This document shows, piece by piece, positions 54,489 to 64,000 of a stretch of 64,000 bases of DNA. The position numbers were made by a program, and so were the translations under genes. Each line of letters opens with the position of its first letter. Position 1 is the stretch's first letter. The notes under the pieces were generated by a model. It saw nothing but the letters and a program-made list of their open reading frames with translations, ran no database searches and was not told where the DNA came from. This DNA comes from Heterobasidion occidentale (Eukaryota; Basidiomycota; Agaricomycetes; Russulales; Bondarzewiaceae), in the NCBI GenBank assembly GCA_039111635.1, contig JBCAQO010000006.1, forward strand, positions 2,170,001 to 2,234,000, in the 5' to 3' direction.

Positions 54489-56029
54489 TCAGCTGGCGCC
54501 GCAGATGGACAGCTCGCGCATCTCCTGCAGGACGCCCTCGACCTGCGCGTCGAGCTGGCCCGCGGCGTAGTCGTCGCGCACGCTGTCGTCGAAGTACCTG
54601 TCGCGCGCGCGCGGGGGCGCGCGGGGAGCGGGGTTTCAGCCTCGATCGCGGGGCGGCTCGGGAAGCGCGGGGCGCACGCACCGCTGGACGCTGCTGAGCT
54701 TCTCGTAGCCCTCCTCGGCGAACTTGCACTGCATGCGGATCATCGCCTCGAAGCTTGGGTCGAAGTAGGGCACGCGCTGGTCGAGCAGCTGCGGGATCTC
54801 GGCGACGAGCTGCCCGTTGAGCATCTCGATACCTCGCGCGCGTCGTCGAGCTCTTGCTGGGCCTGCGGCGCGCACGCGGACGCGGACGGACGGGTGGACG
54901 GACGGGGAGAAAGCGGTGAGAACGACGCGCGAGGAGAGCGCGCGGGGGCGGGGGCGGGGGCGGGACGCACCTTTGGCAGCTTCGTCGGGTCGTCGCTCGG
55001 CTTCTCCGTCAGCTTGCGCGCCTTGCTGCGCGCCGAGTCAAAGTCGAGGAGCTACAGAAGCACGCACGCCACGAATGTCACGCGCGCCGCGCGGGGGGCA
55101 AAAAGGGAGAAGAGAAGGGACGGGGACGGACCTTCTTGTTGCGCTTCGCGATGTGCTCGTTGACGATGGGAAAGTAGGCGTTCATCTTGCCGAGCGGCTC
55201 CATGATGGTCGCGCGGTACGGGACGTCCTGCAGCGGGGGACGGCCACGGCCACGCGCGCGTGAGAAGGGCAGCGATCAGCGCGGGCGGTCGACGTGACGC
55301 GACGCGACGCGGGGGGAAGGGCGGGGTGCGCACCATCTCGCGGCCGATGCCGTTGTCGAGCTCCTCGACGTTGCGCTTGTAGGCGTGCGCGGCCATGGAG
55401 CCCTCGGAGGTGCGGTCGGCGGCGCCGTAGAAGGTGTCGATCGTCTCCGCGAGGCGGAGCTGCGCCGCGGTCATCGCTGTGCGCGCGCGCGCGCACGAGA
55501 CACACAGACACGGAGACGTGACATGCCGTGCGCACGAGTGAGGGAGGGAGGGCTGGGCGTCAGATTTGATCGGCGGGAGGGACGGAGCGCGGGTGTGGGA
55601 AGGCCGATGGAGGGCGGAGGGTGGGGGGTGATGGGGAGCGAGGACTGACCGCGCATGGCGTCGAGGTATCCCTTGCCGTCCTTCTGCAGGGCCTGGCACT
55701 CCTTCTCGAACCTGGGCACGGAGAGAGAGCGGCGGCGGGGGGGAACGTAAGGGATGCGTGCGCCTGGAGTGGGAGGTCGTAAGATGCGGGACGCACTGCT
55801 TGTATTTCGCCTCCTCGGTGGCGAAGTCCTGGTCGACCGTGCGCTCGATCTGGCCGGTCTTTTGCAGGATCTGTAGGAGGGACAAGGGTGGTGATCAGGC
55901 GGGGATTCGGAGTCGGGGCGGGAAGCGTACGGTTGTGCCCGCCCTGTTCATGGACTTCTTGAATCTGTGGGGTCGTCAGCGGCGAGGGCGGGGGAGGGGT
56001 AGTGTGTGCGCGCACCCTGACCAGCTCAT
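54489..56029 (-). CDS. BAR-domain protein, Rvs161/Hob3 (amphiphysin-like)
   Basis: Membrane-bending BAR protein that works with actin at endocytic sites and in cell polarity. From ATG 56029 a tiny first exon (MSWSG) joins FKKSMNRAGTT, then ILQKTGQIERTVDQDFATEE, LRLAETIDTFYGAADRTSEG, AAHAYKRNVEELDNGIGREM, YRATIMEPLGKMNAYFPIV-type sequence (in the complement of 55160-55225), KPSDDPTKLPK, MLNGQLVAEIPQLLDQRVPY, FDPSFEAMIRMQCKFAEEGY and the end GVLQEMRELSICGAS. The order and length (near 265 residues) are those of fungal Rvs161/Hob3, which lacks the SH3 domain of Rvs167. About seven introns, unusually GC-rich (for example GTGCGCGCGCGCGC). Codon use is strongly GC-ending, as in its neighbours. Confidence 0.93.
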
Positions 56030-56615
56030 GTTGATGGTAGATGTGGGGATGGAGGAAGGAATGGGTGTGGAGGGAGGAGGAGAGGGAGAGTGTCGGCCGA
56101 GTGCGGCTGGGAGGGGTGGGAATACGTCAGCAGTCTGTGCACGCGACGGGTCCGTTTTTGGACAGACTCCCGTCTCGTCGCTGCCTCTCGGCCACCGCAG
56201 ATCGTCTCCCTCTGCAGTCAGAGCTCATGGCCATCGCGTGGGCCCGCCTTGCCCCGTGCAGGACCAGGCGAACGCGAACACAGCAGGTGCGCGCCCACAG
56301 TCGTCATTCATTGAAACCGCTTGATACAACTTCTGTTCTATGTCCACCGCCCGTCCACCGCCCTGATATCCCCTACCGTCATCATTGCGCGCCCCCATCT
56401 GTCCACGTCATGGCCCGCAGAGTGTCATGGATACAGGACGCCCAGCGCGCCACCAGTGAAAGTGTGAATTGAAGGCCGAGTGGGCTGCTCCGAATGGGAG
56501 ATCGCGGAATGGGAGGCCGAGGCAGGCATGTTGGGGCACGCATAGCACGGATCGGGGCGCGGACACTTGGCATGGAATAGGCAGCGCTCTTCCCTTTCTC
56601 GTCGACCAGCCCTCG

Positions 56616-56622
56616 CTATAAG
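56616..56622 (+). promoter_or_regulatory. TATA-like element of the multipass membrane protein gene
   Basis: CTATAAG about 100 bases upstream of the ATG at 56719, followed by pyrimidine-rich leader sequence. Supported by position only. Confidence 0.3.
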
Positions 56623-56718
56623 TCCTCCGTGCCCTCCCCTCTCGTCCCTCAGTCCGTGCTCCCGTCCATGCTCTGACCCTCTGACCCTCGCCCACCCGGC
56701 CCTCGCCCACCCGTCTCC

Positions 56719-58469
56719 ATGTCCGCCCCCCACCCCGTGCCCCCCGCCCTCCTCCTCGCCATCCCCGCCCTCTCCCTCGTCCTGCTCTCCATCCAGCTCT
56801 CCACCTTCCTTCGTTCTCGCTCTCTGCACCACTCACGACCCGCCCGCTCTCTCTTCGCTCACCGCCGCTCGGCCGCTTTCATACTCGCATCCCTCGCTCT
56901 CCTCGCTCTCCTCTCCGCAGCCCTCGGCCTCTCCGCTTTCGCCATCCGCGCGCAAAACCCCTCCCGCTCGGCCGACCACGCGCTCGCCAGCCAGATCGCC
57001 CTCGCATGTCTTAAATTTGAACGTGCGTAGCCCCTGCTGTCGCGCTCCCAGAGCCTCACCTCTCGCGCAGTCGGTGCCGTTGTAATATACCTCCTCAACC
57101 AGCGTGCCCTGGTCGAGTCCATCTCGTCCTCCGCCTCCCTTAACTTCAACCGCATCCGCCTCTCCTCCATCGTCCTCGCCCTCCTTCTCACGTCCTGTAA
57201 GTCGCGCTCCTCACTTCCTTGCCTCCTCCCTCTCACCGCCCGCCAAGGTACCATCGCCTCCATCGTGATACCCGCCCTCCACTCCCCCTACCCCGCAGCC
57301 GCCCTCCCCGCCCTCCTCTGGTTCCTCTTCCTCTGCCCCGCCCTCACCTTCTCCGACCTCCTCTACTTTCGCTCCCGCGCCCGCGCGTTCCACACCCACG
57401 TCGACCCGCCCGGCTCGGGACGCCTCTCGGCCGTCTGGCTCGCCCTCGGCGTCGCACAGGTCGCCGCCGTCCTCTCCGCCGCGTTCTCCGCCGCACCGCA
57501 GGGCGACGACGCCCTCCGCGTCCCCGCAGCGCTCTTCACCGTCCTGTGGGCCGTACTCACCTCGCTCGCGTCCCACGGTGCGTCTCGCTCTCTCCACCCA
57601 CCCGCTGCTGACGAGCTCACCACCCCCTCGACCCAGCCCTCTTCTTCCTCCCCACCCACTCGCCCACCGCGCTCCCCCTCCACTCTTCCCCACCGCTCCC
57701 GCGCCCCGCCCCCGCCTGGCGCCCGCACTCCTCCCGCCCGCCCTCGTCCTCGCGCCCGCTCTCGCCCGCGTCCGTGCAGACGATGACCTCGGAGGACTTC
57801 ACGCACCTCCACGACCCGTTCGCGTCGCCCCCGCCGCTCTCGCCCGCGCTGCTCCCGTTCCACCCGCACCCGCACCCGCACCCGCACCCGCAGTCCCCGC
57901 GCCAGTCGTACCGCTACAGCACGCCGCTCCCGCTCGCGTTCCCGCCGACGCCGCCGCCCGACGGAACTTCCCCATCGGCGTCAGCGTCGGCGTCGCCGCG
58001 CCCGCAGGGGCGCGCGGGGCGGAGGGCGCAGAGCATGCGCACGGGGTTCCGCGGGGGACAACGGCCGGCACGCGGCGGCCGCCCGCGCGTGCAGAAGAAG
58101 GGGTCGGCGCGGCCGCTCGTGCCGCTCGCGTCTGTGTCGTCGTCGTCGCAGGACAGCACGTACGGGTCGAACGAGGGCGAGGGCGAGGGCGAGGGTGAGG
58201 GTGAGGAGGACGCGTTTGGGGACGGGGGGTATACTGGACATGCGAGCCTTGGCGGTGGCGGGGTCGGGCTGGGGCTCGAGCTGGGGCCGAGGGTGTCGGA
58301 GATGGGGGAGGTGAGGCACGCGCGCGGGGGCGGGGACGAGGAGGAGGCGGACGGGTTTGGGTTCGTGCATGGGAGCGCGCGGGAGGAGGCGAGGCTGACG
58401 CAGGTGCTGTTGCGCACGCTGGAGGAGGCGGGCGCGGGGGCAAACGGAGGGGGCGAGAGGCGGGGGTAG
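56719..58469 (+). CDS. Uncharacterised multipass membrane protein with long low-complexity tail
   Basis: From ATG 56719 (MSAPHPVPPALLLAIPALSL) there are about six predicted membrane helices: ALLLAIPALSLVLLSIQL, FILASLALLALLSAALGLSA, VGAVVIYLLNQRALVE, LSSIVLALLLTSC, ALPALLWFLFLCPALTFSDL and VPAALFTVLWAVLTSLAS. The first exon ends near 57025 (LACLKFER). Introns of 50-60 nt follow, plus a longer one ending near 57779. The last exon is a hydrophilic tail with PHPHPHPHP, SASASASPRPQ, Arg/Gly-rich (TGFRGGQRPARGGRP) and EGEGEGEGEGE repeats, ending at TAG 58469. The layout (N-terminal helices, cytosolic disordered tail) recalls many unannotated basidiomycete membrane proteins; I cannot assign a function. 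Confidence 0.65.
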
Positions 58470-59108
58470 CTAGGGCGGTGCCGGACGAGTGCTCTACCAG
58501 CATACCTTTTTCGTACGCGTCTCGTTCAGACGTCCCTTGGAGGGTCTCGTGTATGTACTTCTAGGGAATATCATTATTATTGTCGGTATTGGCCGTTGTC
58601 TCGCGTGTGGTTGGGACGTTGGTACGTTGATACGCTGGTCGCCGGTACCGTGTGTCATTTAGGAGTGCTCGCAGGGAGTCGCAGGGCCGGCTACGCTCGA
58701 CGGCAGGCGAGAGGCGGGCGCTCAATGAGGACTTACTTGGGTGGGAAAGTGGGGCTGGCAAGCATCGGAGGTCGATGGGCGGCTCGCGGGACGTGCGCCG
58801 CGCTAAATCGGGTGTGAGGAGGGCTCGGACGATCGTGTCCCCTCTTTGGGGCCCTGTGGCGTCGAGAACGAAGCGTCGGGGGCTACTTTGGGACGCGCGT
58901 GCATGATGGCTGGCTGCATCCGGAGGCGCTCGGCGGCGTCACTGCGATCGAGCAGGGTTGAACGGAGGACTACATAAATTAGTCTATATCCATGCACACA
59001 CGCCCTCTGTCCGAGCGCCAACAGCAACAACAAAAAGGAAAATTAAGATGCGGTCAAAAAGCAATATAACGCCCGCCGCGCGCCGCCCGCCCGCCCGCAC
59101 GCCGTCTC
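58470..59108. other. Intergenic between convergent genes
   Basis: No gene recognised. It holds the 3' flanks of the membrane protein and F-box genes; on the F-box strand TTTTTGTTGTTGCTGTTGG near 59017-59035 is a plausible 3' UTR sequence. Confidence 0.4.
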
Positions 59109-61220
59109 TCAAAACGCCGCCCAGCTCCACATCGCAAGCGCGACGAGCACGACGCTCGAGCACAGCAGCCGCGTCTCCTCGCCCGCCGCGCTGCGCTCGA
59201 CCAGCAACCCCGCGAGCCCCGCGAGCCCCGCGCGGCGCCGCCCAGGGAACCCCGTGGGCCGCATCTCGACCGCGTAGCGCGCGACCGCCCACCCGCCGCG
59301 CCACGCCCACGCCCCGCGCCGCCGCCGCCGCTCGTGCACGCGCAGCGCGACCGGCAGCCCGTGGTGGTCCGTCGCGAGCTCGAACTCGGCTGCCTCGCGC
59401 ACGCCCGGGCCCAGCGCCGCGCCGGGGGAGCGCGCGGGGGTGGGCGCGGCGAGCGCGTGCGCGCCCGAGGCGGCGGTGAAGTGCACGGAGAAGGCGCGCA
59501 GGCGCGGGTTCGTGCGCGCGAGCGTCGCGCCGCACTGCGCGAGGGGCTCTTCGGCGGGCGACTTGATGATGCGCAGCGTGAGCGAGGTCAGCTTGCATAG
59601 TGGGCGGATCGTGCGCGAGAACGCGTCCTGGCCGTCGTCGTCGGGCGCGTCAGTCGCGGGGGGATGGGGCGGGAGGGAGAGAGGGAGAGCGCAGCGGGGG
59701 AAGGGCTCACGATGGTGAAGGAGGGCTTGCGCGCGCACGTGAGGTCGAGGTGCTGCAGGTGCGGGCACGCGGCGACGAGCGTGCGCAGCATCCCGCCGTT
59801 GTCGTACCCGTGCTCGAGCACGAACGCGATCGTGAGCGACGCGAGCGCGGGCAGCGTCTGCAGCACGCCCGCGACCGCGAGCGGCGTGCTCTCGCGCAGC
59901 AATATCGGGTCCGTCACGCACAGCGCCCGCAGCGCCGCGCGCCGCGGGAGCGCCTGCACCTGGTCGAGCGTCCCGCTGAACGCGGCGACGCCCGCGAGCG
60001 CGCCGCGGTGCACGGCCGCGAGCAGGTCCGGCGCGGACACGCTCGGCTGGTACCCGAGCAGGTGCAGCTGCTCGAGCGCGCGGTGCTCCTCGAGGAAGGT
60101 GATGAACGGGCGCTTCGCGGCCGGGTTCACCGCGCTGTGCCAGTCGAGCACGATGTCGCCCAGCACGAGCTTGCGCAGCGAGGGCCAGCGCCCGCGCGTC
60201 AGCCGGTGCGCGTCCACCGGGTTTTCGGGCGAGATCCCGTCGAGCACGAGCTCGCGCAGGCGCGGGCAGCGTTTGATCAGCATCTCCCACAGGCGGTGGT
60301 AGCCTGGGATCGGGTCCTCTGCGGGGGACGGTGAGCATCAACATGGAGGAAGGACGGACGGCACGCGCCTCGCGACATGGCGAAATGCTGCAGGTAGAAC
60401 CCGCTCTTGAAGGTGAGGGAGAACCCCTCGAGGTCGTTAAAGTCGTAGAGCTGTGCGTGGAGACGGGATGGGATGGGCTGGCGGGACAGAGCGCACAAAA
60501 GGGAACACGCACATGGCTCGTCGCGGAGGGCATCACCGAGCCCAGCGTCGTCCCGACATAGGCAAGCCGCGTGCAACTGTGAGTCGCACCGCGCGGACCG
60601 ATGAGGCGCCCCCGGCGGCACGGAAAGGCAGAAACGAGGGACTCACAAAACGCGCAGCGCGAACCACATGTCGTCGTTCGGCGGCAGCTCCTCGCCGTCC
60701 CACCAGAACGAGTGCAGCACCTCGAGCGCGACCGCGGCCTTGCGCACGGCCGCCGAGGCGCGGTACCCGTCGCCGAGGGCCCTGCGCCCGCGCAGCGCGC
60801 GCGCGGGGTCGTGTGCGGTGTCGGGCGGGTCGGGGCTCACGTGCAGGCGGCGGACGTGCCGCGCGCGGTGCGGGTGGTGGAAGAGCATGTCGAGCGTCGT
60901 CGTGCACTGCTCGACGCCGCGCACGGAGACGGACGCGTAGAGCGCGGGCGTGAGGTGCTCGTAGATCCGCGCGGACTGCGGTCGCCGCGCCGAGGGCCAT
61001 CGGCGATGCGAGCGGCGACGTGCGTGGTTGCGGGCGCGGGGGTGTTGGGCGGCGGCGACGGCGGCGAGGCAGGCGAGATGTGAATGGGAAAGACGTCATT
61101 GTCGATCTCTGGGGTTATTAGATAGGGGCTGCTTGCCGTCAGACACAGATGCAGGATCTCGGCGGGGCAGGGCAGGTAAGAGGCGATTTCGAGGAGGACG
61201 TCGCCGGGGACGGATTCCAT
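59109..61220 (-). CDS. F-box protein with leucine-rich region and C-terminal hydrophobic tail
   Basis: Likely substrate receptor of an SCF ubiquitin ligase. From ATG 61220 the F-box reads MESVPGDVLLEIASYLPCPA...LHLCLTASSPYL. After an intron come ARIYEHLTPALYASVSVRG and HPHRARHVRRLHVSP. Leucine-rich-like segments follow: YDFNDLEGFSLTFKSGFYL, RCPRLRELVLDGISPE, WPSLRKLVLGDIVLDWHS, LEQLHLLGYQPSV, LPALASLTIAFVLEHG, CPHLQHLDLTC and LTSLTLRIIKS. Such F-box/LRR families are large in Agaricomycetes. The last ~20 residues (LCSSVVLVALAMWSWAAF) are hydrophobic and reach the stop, which looks like a tail anchor and is unusual for F-box proteins. Five or six introns. The frame is intact and strongly GC-ending. 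Confidence 0.82.
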
Positions 61221-61966
61221 GGTGGTGGTGGTGGTGTTGGGGGTAGAGGCGGAAGTGGAGAAGCGGAGCGGTAACCACCGTGCGCTAGAGACCCTTAGGG
61301 CCGAAGACGCCCGGCCTTTCGAGGCTGCACTCTCCTGCATGACGCGAGCGCCCCTGTCTCACGCAAATGGCAGAACACCCGTAGGCGTCGAGTTCAGTGC
61401 GAGCCCCTCAGCCTAAATACCGTCCACCGAGCTTCCACAGCTCCTTCCGCATCACCCATTCGCAGTGCAGCTGATCCCGCCGCTTCAGGCTTCAGCTGAT
61501 CATCATGGCAGGCGGTGAACCGCTCAGCGGCAGCCCGACGGTCTTCTTCTAGGCTTCTATTCAAATCACGGAGAGCTACCACGACAAGTACCCGCAAAGT
61601 ACACACGTATTAGAAACAACAACAGAGCCTGTCAACGGTCCCGCATCAACCCTATTCGTACGTCCCCACAAGAGATCCCTCGACGGCGCTCAACGCTCAG
61701 TACCTGTTCCAGCAGGACGAGGTATCACAGGGGGTGCGTGCGTATCCGGCATGGTAAAATGATGCCGCGCGTTTTGGATGATTGTGATTGTGATGGCGAT
61801 GACGATGACGATGATGATGCAGATGATGGAGGGGAAGGCGTCGAGAACACGGGTCGGCGTTTTGGGGAACAAGATGGACGGACGGAGAGCATCAATGGAA
61901 GATGACAAAGACGCGCGCGAAAAGGGCAATGGCGGGGGTACAAATGGATCACGACCTGAGACCGGT
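61221..61966. other. Intergenic between F-box and PRMT genes
   Basis: No gene recognised. A GAT-rich simple repeat (GATGACGATGACGATGATGA and flanks, about 61790-61830) lies in the 3' flank of the methyltransferase gene. The left part is the F-box gene promoter; GGTGGTGGTGGTGGTG at 61219-61234 abuts its start codon. Confidence 0.45.
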
Positions 61967-63612
<1,646 letters not shown>

Positions 63613-64000
63613 ATTGTTTTATTATTCGTGCGGAGCAACTGAAATCAAGTTGAATCAAAAGAATCCGACGTCGAGCAGTGGGAAGGGGAAGGTGGGAGAG
63701 GGAGGACAAGGGTGAAAAGCAGCCACTTCCAAAAAACGACCGAAAGAGAAAAGAAAAAAACCGATCGCATCTCGGTCTCGCACGTGATGCAGATTTGACC
63801 TCAGATGACTAAGCCTGTCTTCCAACTCGAGCCCAACTCAGGTGTGGAGTGTTACTGCGGATCTGCCTAATAGGCATGTTCACCGCCTCTTGCTTGCTGC
63901 TGCTTGCGTGGACGACCAGTCCAGTCATCCTGACACACCCACCGATTTGATTTCACCCCGTCCCTTATATACTAGCAAAGGAGAGCGCAGTCATGATCAA
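63613..64000. other. Upstream region of the PRMT gene
   Basis: Promoter and leader of the methyltransferase: an A/G-rich tract (about 63718-63762) on this strand is a pyrimidine tract on the coding strand. No further gene is seen before the window edge; TTATATACTAG near 63965-63976 could be a TATA element for a gene to the right. Confidence 0.4.

Noticed and set aside
58984..59598. 204-codon Ala/Arg-rich frame on the minus strand over the F-box gene end
   Set aside because: Another-frame shadow of the F-box last exon, with no domain and extreme Ala/Arg composition.

Overview
The window is nuclear DNA from a filamentous basidiomycete, most likely an Agaricomycete. Genes are intron-rich with short (about 42-75 nt) GT-AG introns, and the proteome is fungal: Sey1, a Rvs161/Hob3-type BAR protein, PalC, an HMT1-type ABC transporter, CNT nucleoside transporter, and an uncharacterised PA-clan protease-like family that I associate with Agaricomycetes. 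No CRISPR array, tRNA, rRNA or bacterial operon structure was seen. Exons were joined by eye from conserved protein sequence and splice consensus, so inner exon borders are approximate unless stated.

Layout. 1-4.7 kb: 3' part of a WDR68/DCAF7 WD40 protein and a ten-exon CNT nucleoside transporter. 5.4-6.2 kb: relic of an SRPK-type kinase interrupted by a tiny element with target-site duplications. 7.5-13.3 kb (minus): glycine-rich RRM protein and HMT1-type ABC transporter. 14.5-28.3 kb: the same block appears twice around a 100-N gap. Copy A ends at the gap and copy B starts at it, so this is probably two overlapping contigs (two haplotypes of a dikaryon or diploid) scaffolded end to end, not a biological tandem duplication. 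Copy B carries a 960-bp non-autonomous hAT-like element that copy A lacks. The block holds a small unknown protein, a dead PA-clan protease-like gene, a large unknown acidic protein and a PA-TM-RING ubiquitin ligase. 30-38 kb (minus): class III aminotransferase, secreted Ser/Thr-rich protein, and a coiled-coil/RGG protein whose frame is broken repeatedly. 38.6-45.5 kb: PalC, a membrane-anchored CPYS glutaredoxin, a HAD phosphatase and a second membrane-anchored glutaredoxin-like protein in which the catalytic Cys is replaced by Ser. 46.6-53.9 kb: zinc-finger fragment, acetoacetyl-CoA synthetase and the ER-fusion GTPase Sey1. 54.5-61.2 kb: very GC-rich stretch with a BAR protein, an unknown multipass membrane protein and an F-box protein. 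62-63.6 kb: PRMT1-type arginine methyltransferase.

Most genes are unrelated housekeeping functions. Several divergent pairs share short promoters: coiled-coil/PalC, glutaredoxin/HAD and acetoacetyl-CoA synthetase/Sey1. Two strongly conserved genes (WDR68 and acetoacetyl-CoA synthetase) each show a one-base frame break at a GGGCAC run, so residual homopolymer indels are likely in this assembly and single-indel pseudogene claims deserve caution. The most novel-looking signals are the 49-58 bp palindromic element with 8-9 bp target duplications, the haplotype-polymorphic hAT-like element, and the active/redox-dead glutaredoxin pair.
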